64,000 bases of DNA from Ehretia macrophylla (taxonomy: Eukaryota > Streptophyta > Magnoliopsida > Boraginales > Ehretiaceae). Below, in pieces: positions 12,694 to 21,993 of the stretch. The notes beneath the pieces were generated by a model. The model saw nothing but the letters and a program-made list of their open reading frames with translations, did not search any database and was not told where the DNA came from. How positions within the stretch are numbered: position 1 is the first letter of the stretch; each line of letters opens with the position of its first letter. The DNA lies in contig CM075770.1 of NCBI GenBank assembly GCA_037974665.1, forward strand, positions 7,018,501-7,082,500, written 5' to 3'. The position numbers and the translations under genes are program-made.

Positions 12694-12811
12694 TGGTGCA
12701 ACACGAGGACTTCCCAGTGGGTCACCCATCCAAGTACTACTCTCGTCCAAGCACGATTAACTTCGGAGTTCTGATGGGATCCGGTGCATTAGTGCTGGTA
12801 TGATCGCACCC
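12694..12811 (-). rRNA. 5S: 5S rRNA gene copy 16
   Basis: About 5 differences, one in the A box and two in the C box. The 5' half of the gene matches the consensus. Among the closest copies to consensus in the window. Confidence 0.94.
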
Positions 12812-13185
12812 ATCATGTTGAGGGCGCAAATCCCTTATGTGTTGACAGTTCATTGTCCCAGCCCAAAGAGACGGCCCATTCGAAAGGCCCAATGGGTTTA
12901 TCGACGACCCATCTGCTTCAACAACATAGCATTCTCACTAGACGCGATATTGACTAGTTGTAGGGCCTCCTAATATCCCGTGAGTTAGGTTGTCGTCCTT
13001 TTCCCGGCTCACTACGTACGATCCGGGACGAAGAAACAGCGCAAAAAGAAAAATAGTCAGCCCAAACTGATGTAAACGATCGATTTTGTGAGCCGATAAC
13101 ATGTGTAGCCGAGAAGTCTTGCTGCCCCATTTGTAGAGCCCTCAGAGAGCTTTCCAATGGTACATTGAGTGCCGTATAACTCCTT

Positions 13186-13222
13186 ATGGATCAAATGTTA
13201 TGGGCACCGGATCAAATAGTTG
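13186..13222. other. Spacer deletion with templated filler
   Basis: After 'gggcacc' at about 13202-13208 the text reads ggatcaaat and then resumes at 'agttgtcttgccc', omitting some 55-80 bp of spacer. The nine-base insert copies the word ggatcaaat that occurs about 20 bp upstream (13188-13196). This looks like end joining with a short copied patch. Confidence 0.65.
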
Positions 13223-13317
13223 TCTTGCCCAAGTTGCCATGGGACTCGATAATAAAAATGTGACGGATAAAGCATCTTGGGAAGGCTTAACGGGGCAAAA
13301 AAACTAAACAAAAAAAG

Positions 13318-13437
13318 AGGTGCAACACGAGGACTTCCCAGGAGGTCATCCATCCAAGTACTACTCTCGTCCAAGCACAAGATTAACTTCGGAGTTCTGA
13401 TGGGATCCAGTGCATTAGTGCTGGTATGATCGCACCT
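13318..13437 (-). rRNA. 5S: 5S rRNA gene copy 17, A-box insertion
   Basis: 120 bp. Two extra bases lie in the A box (cacaagatt for cacgctt on the plus strand) and the C box has three changes. Probably inactive. Confidence 0.9.
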
Positions 13438-14000
13438 GTGATGTTGAGGGCGCAAATCCATTATGTGTTGACAGTTCATAGTCCCAGCCCAGACAGACGG
13501 CCCATTCGAATGGCCCAATGGGTTTATCGACGACACTTCTACTTCATCAATGTAGCATCCTCGCAAGATGCGATATCGACGCATTGTAGTGCCCTTTAAT
13601 GTCCAGCGAGTTAGGTTTTCGTCCTTTTCGCGGCTCACTACGAACCATCCGGGATGAAGAAACTGCGCAAAAAGAAGAAAAGTAGCCTAAAACTAATGAA
13701 AACGGTCGATTTTGGGGTCAAAAAAAAGCGCAGACGAGCAGGCTTGTTCCCCCGTCGTAGAGCTCTCGGAGAGCTTTCGAATGGTATATTGTGCGCCGTA
13801 TAACCCCTTACAGATCAAAAGTTATGGGCACCGGAGTTACGAAGACTTGGTCACAGGCCCCACACCCTCAGTTTTCGGGCCTAGCCTCTGCGCGAAGCGA
13901 AGTTGTCTTGCCCAAGATGCCGTGGGATTCGATAATAGAAATGTGACAGATAAAGCTTCTTGGGAAGGCTTAACAGGGCAAAAAAGAAAAACAAAAAGAG

Positions 14001-14118
14001 TGGTGCAACACGAGGACTTTCCCGGGGGTCACCCATCCTAGTTCTACTCTCGGCCAAGAACGCTTAACTTTGGAGTTCTGATGGGATCCGGTGCATTAGT
14101 GCTGGTATGATCGCACTT
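14001..14118 (-). rRNA. 5S: 5S rRNA gene copy 18
   Basis: About 9 differences; one change in each of the A and C boxes. Confidence 0.9.
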
Positions 14119-14167
14119 ATCTTGTTGAGGGCACAAATCCCTTATGTGTTGACAGTTCAAAGTCCCA

Positions 14168-14190
14168 ACCCAAAGAGACGGCCCATCTGC
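14168..14190. other. 33-bp spacer deletion between short repeats
   Basis: The stretch normally lying between two CCCAT words (the 62008-type hairpin and following text) is missing, leaving a single CCCAT. This is a clear microhomology deletion and explains the 650-bp interval. Confidence 0.75.
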
Positions 14191-14650
14191 TTCAACAACG
14201 TAGCGTCATCGGAAGACGCAATATCGACGCGTTGTAGGGCCCTCTAATGTCCCATGAGTTAGGTTGTCGTCCTTTTTGCGGCTTACTACAAATGATCCAG
14301 GAAGAAGAAACTGCGCAAAAAGATGAATAACGGGCCCAAACTGATGAAAATGATCGATTTTGTGCACCGATAACAGTCGTATCTGAGTAGGATTGTTGCC
14401 CCATTCGTAAAGCACTTGAAGAGCTTTACAATGGTACGATGTGTGCTGCATAACTCATAATAGATCAAAAGTTATGGGCACCGGAGCGTCGGAGACCTAG
14501 TCATAGGCCCCACACCCTAGGTTTGCGGGCCCAGCCTCTACGTGAAGCGAATTTGTCTTGCCCAAGATGCCGTGGGACTCGTTAATAGAAATGTTACGGA
14601 TAAAAAATATTGGCAAGCTAAATGGGGCAAAAAAATAAAAACGAAAAGGG

Positions 14651-14768
14651 ACGTACAACTCGGGGACTTCCTAGAGGGTTACCAATCCTAGTACTACTCT
14701 CTCCCAAGCACGATTAACTTTGGAGTTTTGATGGGATCCACTGCATTAGTGCTGGTATGATCGCACCC
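14651..14768 (-). rRNA. 5S: 5S rRNA gene copy 19, strongly diverged
   Basis: About 16 differences, concentrated in the 3' terminal stem region and the C box (four changes). Likely a pseudogene. Confidence 0.88.
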
Positions 14769-15333
14769 ATCATGTTGAGGGCGCAAATCCTTTTTGTGTT
14801 GACGGTTCACAGTACTAGCCCAAAGAGATAGCCCATTCGAAAAGCCGAATGGGTTTATCTACGACCCATCTTCTTCAACAACGTAGCATCCTCACAAGAC
14901 GCGATATCGACGCATTATAGGGCCCTCTAATATCCTACGAGTTAGGTTGTCGTCCTTTTTGCGGCTCACTATGAACGATTCGGGATGAAGAAATAGCACA
15001 AAAAGAGGAATAATGGGCCCAAACTTATGAAAATAATCGATTTTGTGCACCTATAACAGCCGTAGCCGAGTAGGCTTACTGCCCCGTTCGTAGAGTACTT
15101 GGAGAGCTTTACAATGATATGATGTGCGCTGCATAACTACTTACGGATCAAAAGTTATGGGCACTGTAGCGACGGAGACTTGGTCACAATGACCACGCCC
15201 TCGGTTTGCGGGCCCAGCCTCTACAGGAAGCGAAGTTATCTTGCCCAAGATGCCATGTGACTCGATTAAAGAAATTTGACGGATAAAGCTTCTTGGGAAG
15301 ACTTAACAGTGCAAAAAATCAAAACGAAAATGG

Positions 15334-15451
15334 GGGTGCAACACGAGAACTTCCCAAGGGGTCACCTATCCTAGTACTACTCTCGCCCAAGCACGCTTAA
15401 CTTCGGAGTTCTGATGGGATCCGGTGCATTAGTACTTGTATTATTGCACCC
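15334..15451 (-). rRNA. 5S: 5S rRNA gene copy 20
   Basis: About 8 differences. The A box is intact and the C box has two changes. The 5' end is altered (acttgtattattg for gctggtatgatcg). Confidence 0.92.
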
Positions 15452-16014
15452 CTCATGTTGAGGGCGCAAAGCCTTTATTTCTTTTCGATTCATTGTCCCA
15501 GCCTAAAGAGATGGCCCATTCGAAAGGCCCAATGGGTTTATCGACGACCCATCTGCTTCAACAACGTAGCATCCTCGTAAGACGCGATATCGACGCATTG
15601 TAGTGCCCTCTAATGTCCCGCGTATTAGGTTGTCGTACTTTTTGCGGTTTACTATGAACGATCTGGAATGAAGAAACAGCTCAAAAAGAAGAAAAATGGC
15701 CCAAAACTGATGAAAACGGTCGATTTTGGGCTATGAAAATAGGTGCAGCCGAGCAGGCTTGCTGCCCTCGTCGTAGAGCTCTCGTAGAGCTTTCTAACGG
15801 TATGTTGTGCGCCGCATAACTCCTTACGGATCAAAAGTTATGGGCACCGGTACGATGGAGACTTGGTCATAGGCCCCACGCCCTCGGTTTGCGAGCCCAG
15901 CCCCTACGCGAACGAAGTTGTCCTGCCCTAGATGCCGTGGGACTCGATAATAGAAATGTGACGGATAAAACTTCTTGGCAAGTCTGAACGGGGCAAAACA
16001 ACAAAACAAAAGGG

Positions 16015-16061
16015 GGGTGCAACATGAGGACTTCCCAGGGGGTCACCCATCTTCGTACTAC
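16015..16061 (-). pseudogene. 5S: 5S copy 21, 3' part, split by retroelement
   Basis: This holds the 3' end and C box of a 5S gene, ending at the element boundary at 16062. The remainder continues at 24781. The last five bases, actac (16057-16061), are the target duplication. Confidence 0.93.
16057..16061. repeat. Target-site duplication (left), actac
   Basis: Exact match to 24781-24785. Removing the element and one copy restores a continuous 5S gene. Confidence 0.92.
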
Positions 16062-16808
16062 TGTGAAACCCTACTTTTTCATCTTAATCTCAATTTGCAT
16101 GTTTTGCCTCATTTTGCGTGCTTTGACCTGTTTTAGGTGTTATATGAGTTCGAATATGCTAAATATGTGATTTATATTCCTAATACATGCTATATGTTCA
16201 TTCATGAAATTTTTATCAAAATCAGCATCGAAAATTTTATCGTTGATTTTTGTGAATAGTGATTTAAACGCACGTCCGCTAAAATTTTGACACGGGTGTT
16301 TTTAGGGTTTGAAAACCTAGTCCTCTATTATTAATAGACCCATGTTTGATAAAAATTAATTTTGAAACGAAATAGAAATTTAAATAGATTTTGTGGATGA
16401 AAATGTACGTTTTTAAGCTAAAATAGTGATTTTTGCTCAAAACGATTCTTGTGTTGACTTTCATTGACCTAGTATATATTAAATACAAATTATATTTCAT
16501 TTTAAATATTTATAAAATGGCACAATTGAAAAATGTATTTAAAAGACATTTGAAAACAAATAAATATAACTTTTCACATTCTTTTGCAAAAACTGAATTT
16601 TTACCCGAGCGGGTGTATGAGTATGCATGTGAAATGTTGTCACCTATTCTTAAACTACTAAATATAGTATTTTTTTACTTGAGCAAGCAAAATAGCCAAG
16701 AAAAACTACTTAAAAGACTAAAAACATTAATTAAAAGAGTAGAAAATTAACTTTGACTTTTAATATTTTTGTTGACTATGAGTTTATATCATTAGAACAC
16801 ATTAAAAC
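16062..16808 (+). repeat. 5' LTR of element T, first part
   Basis: Aligns with 21994-22738 of the 3' LTR almost base for base, with scattered substitutions that look denser in the first 350 bp. It ends with aaaac (16804-16808), the target of the nested insertion. The longest open frame, 16433-16750, exists in the 3' LTR only with a frame break and is not a gene. Confidence 0.9.
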
Positions 16809-16814
16809 TGTGAG

Positions 16815-17225
16815 GCCCGACCCCGAATAACGTGCCTTACCTTGATTTGTGTGCCTTAGACCTAGAATTGTATGACCGACCTTGGATTACGTGTCCTGTA
16901 TTGGTTTTCGTGCATACCTTGTCACACGTGTCTTGACCTAGAATAGTGTGCCCTAATCCCCGACTGACGTGCCCTGACCTCGATGTACATGCATTACCTC
17001 GTTCGTGTGCCCTAACCTTAAACTGCGTACGTTAGCCTAGATATAGAGTCGTGCCTTGATTTGTGTGCATTGCATTGAATTACGTGCCTTGCATTGGTTT
17101 ACGTGCATTCACCTAGGATTGCGTGCATTAGTCTTGAAGTATGTGCCTTGGTCTTGAAGTTCGTGTCTACCTCGTAGTGCGTACCCTAGACCTAGGAAAG
17201 CGTGCCCTCACGCTAATCAAGAAAG
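16815..17225 (+). repeat. Degenerate short tandem words in LTR
   Basis: Roughly 18-22 bp repeats built on 'cgtgcc(t/c)t(a/g)acctaga'. The longer counterpart of 1976-2182. The repeats are too degenerate to define an exact period by eye. Confidence 0.6.
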
Positions 17226-19381
17226 AATCTTACACAAAGCACTAGACTACTAAATAATCCTACAAACTCCACTATCAATATTAAAATGCTAAATCAACTC
17301 GCTAGAAGACGAAATAGCACCAAAAGCTAGAGATTCTCATTCTTTATTCCTTATTCTTTTTGCACTTTCAAGACACAATTAAAAATAATGCTCAAAGATG
17401 ACAAAAAATTCAGATTTGGAGCTAGCTTGGCCGACCACTTGCTTGCATTAAACTTGCCTTGCATGATTTTGAATTAAACTCAACATTCTATGACACAAAG
17501 GCATTAAAAAAATTGCTCAAAAACCCTACCATTTGCACACCATTTTCGGCTACATCACTCTTGCCCATCCTAGGAATTTCAAATTGCACATTGAAGACAC
17601 AAAATGCTGAAATTGGACTGCCCAATGCTGACATGCTCCTCAAAATTGCTAAGGCCTTCATTTGTTTGTCATTTCTCTCATTTCCTCTCACTATTTCTCT
17701 CTCCCCTCTCATTTTCCTCTCTCATTCTCGTCTTTGGCTGAGTTCTCACCTTCCATAGCTCCTCTTCTTCACACCATAGTTGATCAAGTCAAGCAACCAT
17801 CAAATAAAGTCGAGCAAGCTAGCTAGAGTTCGAAAATCACACATGCATGTACATTGAAGACTTCTATTCGGCCTAGGTAAGCTTCTTGGCATCCATTTCT
17901 TTTCTTCAAGTCCTAACCACATGCATGTACTAAGATCTTGGTTACTAAGCTAGGAAAAATAGAGAAAAGCTAGTTGGGATTTTGGCTAGGCAAAGGAGAG
18001 GAAGAAAATTGTGCTGCACCAAGCTTTTGTGCAGGCATGTGGCTGATTGCTAAGGTGAGGGCAAAAACCTTTTGAAAACTCTACAAAAATTCACATGCAT
18101 GCTCATAAATATATGTAATTTCTTCTGTACTTGAGTTATATGCTCGTTCATAAGCTTAAACAACCATGCATGGCAAGATTTTGGCTTGAAAGTGATGATA
18201 GGTGAAGTCGGATTGTTGACAGCTCTCTGACCAGTGTGTTTCGAGGTAAGTTTAGCTAGACAAATTATGTTGAAAATGCTTGAAAATTGGTAGGTGACTA
18301 TTTTGGACAGTTTTGAACACCTTTTGGAGAAATAGGCCAAAGCTAATTTTGACTCTAAGGTCCTCAAAATGGCAGTTCTTTAAAATATGTCCAAATCTGG
18401 AAATCTGGAAAAATGAAGCAGGTTTTGGCAAACGCACTGACCTTGTAGAACGAACCATATTTGACTTAGTAAATGATACCAAAAATGCATGACATTTGGT
18501 GTGCTTCAAGATTTTTCAGTTCTGGACATTTTTGTCAGAAATGGACCAAGGCTAAATCTGACCCTAAGGACCTCAAAAATATCAATTACTGAAAAGTGTG
18601 TAAATCTGGACAGTTTTGTGCTATTCCACTGTTTCGCCTATATCTAATGATCCCGAACTCCAATTGATGCAAGGTTTGTTTCTTATTTTAGTTAACTTAT
18701 TAAGCTTTAATTTGATATCTTATTCACTGGATTTGGATATTGTTTGATTATCCTATTGATTGTGAGAAAACAGCCTATTGCAGTAAAGGTTTCACTTAGC
18801 TATATGCTTGGAAAATTGTTGTAACCTTTCTTGTGGTGCTAATTGCTTGGAATTGTGGTTTTGGGATGTTGTGTGGACTGTTTTGAGTACTTGAGGATGT
18901 TTGAATCGAATGATGCGTGACTTGAGAATGATCTTGAGTTGACTTAGGGTTTAATCACACGGTTAAGCATGAAACGGAAACCCTAATGACTAGGTAGTCT
19001 TGCTAAGTTTTGATCATTTGGAGATTGTGTGGAAATTATATGCTTAGTGGGCTGCCCGTAAATGTCTTATAACTTCAAATGTGATTTTGACCATTGCATG
19101 TTGACAAATAAGCTTTTCTTGCACCCGAACCCATGTTGATGTCATTGCATGTTGAATAATCTTATCACTTGATCACGTGGGCTTCGTAATGAGTTATATG
19201 GCCTGTTTTACATGTGTTACATGGCTGCCTGTTTAATTTTCATATAACTCTATATGCCTTTCAAGTGAAATTTCCTGTCTTATCGTGCCCTGCTTGTTTA
19301 CCTGTCAATGTGCAATCTTATGACTGTCCGAAGGCAACCTACTTTGTTGTCCTCCTACTGTGATAAATGTGCACTGCATAC

Positions 19382-19395
19382 AAGGTTGCAACCTT
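19382..19395. other. Perfect 14-bp palindrome in solo LTR
   Basis: AAGGTTGCAACCTT, the second of three copies. Just upstream lies an imperfect inverted repeat built on 'ggcaacctac...gttgtcctcc' (about 19331-19355). Confidence 0.7.
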
Positions 19396-20502
19396 TCCTG
19401 TCGGCATGGTAGTGATCACGCACACCGGGCGGCATCGGGCTTGCCGGTCCACCCGTGACTACCATGGTCCCATTCCCTCTCTCGCTTGGGGGCTAGACTT
19501 TCTCGGAGAGTTGGGTCGTAAGATTTCAGGGTACATCCGGAGTACACCCACCTGGCGTGTTTTGGGGTTATCTGAAGTCGACCGCAACTTCTGATTCTGA
19601 AACTGATTTGAGAGCAAAAGCTCCCTATATCCTTTTTACTATGTGTATAAGTACTCTCGCTTGGTTCCTAGAGAACCTCGGGGAGGAAAGACTGGTATTT
19701 CTGTTTCTGTACTTGTATTATTGTTATATTCATGCTTGCAAAAGGATTTCATAAGTTGAATTGGAAAATGAGTTTCAAAACCTATTTCTCATTCCCCCTC
19801 GCTGAGTTCATAAGGACTCACCCTATTTTATCATCTCAAGTGAAGAAGATCCAGAACAGGTACCCGAGGACGGTGTGCCTAACGATGAATCTTTGGAGTG
19901 ATTGCCTGTCTAGTTGCTTTGCGTGATTGTGGCTACTTGTGAACTCTGTGCTACTTGAAGACTATTTCTTTTATGTTGCTCGATGTTGTAATGTAAAGAC
20001 CCCCGTTGTAATTTGGGGTCTAATTTTGGTTTGTACTGATATTGCTAGACCGACACTAGACACTACTATGATCGTTTTGCTATTATTACCGCTAGTATCT
20101 ATCATAGGTTATGACGTATTAGTTAAGGACTAAGTAAATGAACCTATCCAATCTTAAACAGGTACTTTTGTAACGAGGATAAACAAACAAACGAGACATA
20201 GTATCATGCTAGGTTATAAATCAAACGAGACATCGAGATAACCAATAGGCATTTCAATTGATGTTAAATAGTAATCCTAGTTGGAAATGAAACTTGAGAT
20301 TTGAAAATTTTGAGGCGTTTAGAGAATTAGGCCAAACCAAAGAGTCCAATTACAGCCGTTATGCTGCCGATTTTCCGAAAAACTTTGGAGTTTAGACTAA
20401 AACGATAAGTGTTAAATCTTCATAACGGTTAAGAATGTGACAGGTCCTGAACGTTTAGGTCACACCCTAGTCTAACCTTATAGGCCGGGTTGGGGCGTGA
20501 CA

Positions 20503-20507
20503 AAAAC
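20503..20507. repeat. Target-site duplication (right), aaaac
   Basis: Matches 16804-16808. Joining across it recovers the text attaaaacaagcc found unbroken in the 3' LTR at 22731-22743. Confidence 0.92.
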
Positions 20508-20737
20508 AAGCCAAAAAAACCCCAAAAACACACACAAAACCGTGAGTTCAGGGAGGACGAGGAATAAGGCATTTTCAAGGCTTTTCAAAGCATTTTTCTC
20601 ATAGATTTCGCAATTCAAGTCCAAATCACTTCATTCAAAGCTTGATTTTGCTTGTTGGGCATCCATTCTACATCTTTCTTGCATCAAAACACATCAAAGG
20701 TGAGAGAAAAATTCTAGATCTCAAATGTCATTTTTTA
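20508..20737 (+). repeat. 5' LTR of element T, second part, truncated
   Basis: Matches 22739-22970 of the 3' LTR up to 'aaatgtcatttttta', then switches without a gap to gag. About 1.8 kb of 5' LTR, the primer-binding site and the N-terminal part of gag are deleted. Confidence 0.88.
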
Positions 20738-21262
20738 GATGCAGCTTCTAGGTTAGAGAAGAGAAAGGGGGAACGGATCGGACCTAGTCAGCCTAACAAG
20801 AGGCCCTTTCAGCCGCAGGGTCAGCAGGGTATGTATAGACCTTCGGTACAGCAGGGTGGTTACAGGCCTGCAGTGCAGCAGGGTTATTTCAGACTGCAGG
20901 GTCAACAGGGTTACTATCGGCCTCAGTTTCAGCATGGGTCTTATCAAGCTCAGCCGCAGTTTAGGCCGGCCCTGTCTCAGGGTTGGTATAGGCCTAGTGT
21001 TGCATCACCTCAGCAGCAGGCTGGAACAGCTGCTTATTCAGTTTCTGGGTCTTTTAGAGGCAGTGTCAGTACACTGATATCGCTGTGTACTTATTGTAAA
21101 CGTACAGGCCATCTAGAGGCCGACTGTCGGAAAAAGGCAAGGACATGTTTAGGTTGCGGCAGCAACCAACATCGAGCGAGGGATTGCCCCAGGTATCAGA
21201 GTTCTATGGGTCAGCCAGCAGTCCAAGGTTATCAGGGTGGACCTACAAGTAGTATACCTTAG
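20738..21262 (+). pseudogene. gag: gag fragment with two zinc knuckles (Ty3/gypsy)
   Basis: The open frame from 20642 is chimeric: its first 32 codons are LTR and gag begins at DAASRLEKRKGERI. Residues about 55-135 are a Q/G/Y-rich linker with repeated YRP...QQG motifs. Two CX2CX4HX4C knuckles follow: CTYCKRTGHLEADC (21088-21129) and CLGCGSNQHRARDC (21148-21189). They would bind nucleic acid in the nucleocapsid. The frame stops at TAG (21260-21262), which looks like a CAG changed by C-to-T: the same frame continues through AQARDYAVDLEELPEAAGVVKG to a TGA at 21377-21379, resembling the gag-protease linker of plant gypsy elements. The matrix/capsid part and all of pol are missing. Not functional. 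Confidence 0.88.
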
Positions 21263-21379
21263 CAGCAGCAGGCTCAGGCTCGGGACTACGCAGTGGACTT
21301 GGAGGAATTGCCAGAGGCGGCAGGAGTGGTGAAAGGTAACTTACTTATTCTCAACCAATTAAATATTATATCTCCTTGA

Positions 21380-21980
21380 GTGCAACGTGCTAAAATATGA
21401 GTAGAGAGTTGCCTTATACGATTAAAGTTAGCATGTGCATCATATCAGTTGGTGACTGAGTAGTATGTGACGCTGATGCATATGAAATTCCGATTAGGGG
21501 TCAAGCTACTTTATGACTATACCTTGATTATTGGGATTCTTATTTGGTGATTTTATACGGCATTCCTCCTCGAGATTTCTATATGGAGATTCTTATTCAG
21601 CATACTTCTTTGGACTTCTTCTATGGTATTTTCTATGCGGTATTCTTATGTGGAATTCTTATACGGTATTATCCAGAGTTCTTATATTGGGATTATTATT
21701 TGGTATTCTCGTTCAATGATCTTGTTGAAGTTCTTACTTGGTATTCTTGGTTGGTACTCTATTACGGGATTTATGTTTGACATTTTCTTCGGTAATTATT
21801 TGAGATTCTCATTCAGAAGTCTTAGTCGGTGTTCTTATTCAGCGTTCCTATTCAAGCTTATTGTTTGGTATTCCTAGTTGACATACTTAGTTGGTATTCA
21901 GAATTTAGTTTTCAGTCTTTCATTCTATATGTTTGAGCCAACAGTACTTGAGTGAATAATTGTGAGGACGCAATTGTTTT
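21380..21980 (+). repeat. Non-coding interior with GGTATTCTTAT-like words
   Basis: From about 21520 to 21900 the text is a degenerate array of 'ggtattctta(t/c)' words spaced 10-30 bp apart. Hydrophobic open frames here (21531-21877) reflect the T-rich repeat. It occupies the place where pol should be, with no trace of reverse transcriptase or integrase motifs. Confidence 0.6.
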
Positions 21981-21993
21981 AAGGAGGGGATGA
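21981..21993 (+). other. Polypurine tract of element T
   Basis: AAGGAGGGGATGA lies directly before the 3' LTR start (TGTGAAAC at 21994). This is the expected plus-strand primer site and fixes the orientation of the element. Confidence 0.85.

Larger units (their letters stand above)
2183..16061 (-). repeat. 5S rDNA tandem array, block 1
   Basis: Twenty minus-strand 5S gene regions plus the 3' part of a twenty-first, separated by spacers of about 560 bp. Usual unit length is 671-684 bp. Shorter intervals come from deletions (441 bp between copies 1 and 2, 626 bp before copy 17, 650 bp before copy 19). One interval of 1123 bp marks a unit that lost its gene. Spacers carry three recurring short hairpins (listed at 58914, 62008 and 62385). 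Spacer reading frames are repeat artefacts, not genes. Confidence 0.95.
16809..20502 (+). mobile_element. Solo LTR (element S) nested in element T
   Basis: 3694 bp, starting TGTGAGGCCCGACCCC and ending TTGGGGCGTGACA, flanked by exact aaaac duplications (16804-16808, 20503-20507). It contains no primer-binding site, purine tract or interior, so it is a solo LTR left by LTR-LTR recombination. It belongs to the same family as element W and the LTR at 46998-51127. It carries the short degenerate repeats near its start, pyrimidine-rich text near 17640-17750 and the 14-bp palindrome at 19382. Open frames such as 17459-17758 are not conserved as proteins among LTR copies. Confidence 0.9.

Noticed and set aside
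15652..15834. Recurring open frame of about 60-120 codons in 5S spacers (also at 27664-27846, 52330-52512 and many other units)
   Set aside because: It recurs because the DNA repeats. Lengths vary, frames break in many units, the starts are often not ATG, and some versions run through the 5S gene. Nothing suggests selection on protein.
2183..16061. Tandem Cassandra (TRIM) retrotransposons, which carry 5S sequence in their LTRs
   Set aside because: The units have a complete 5S gene with upstream elements and terminator. No tRNA-iMet primer site, purine tract or TG...CA ends recur at unit scale.
16433..16750. Possible small protein gene (also 22364-22612)
   Set aside because: Both lie in LTR sequence. 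The frame is broken by a T-run length difference between the two copies and no domain is recognisable.
17459..17758. Hydrophobic open frame in the solo LTR
   Set aside because: Created by the pyrimidine-rich LTR text; the related LTR at 1456-1743 gives a different frame and protein.
21531..21877. Overlapping hydrophobic open frames in element T interior
   Set aside because: They follow from a T-rich degenerate repeat and are present in all three forward frames.
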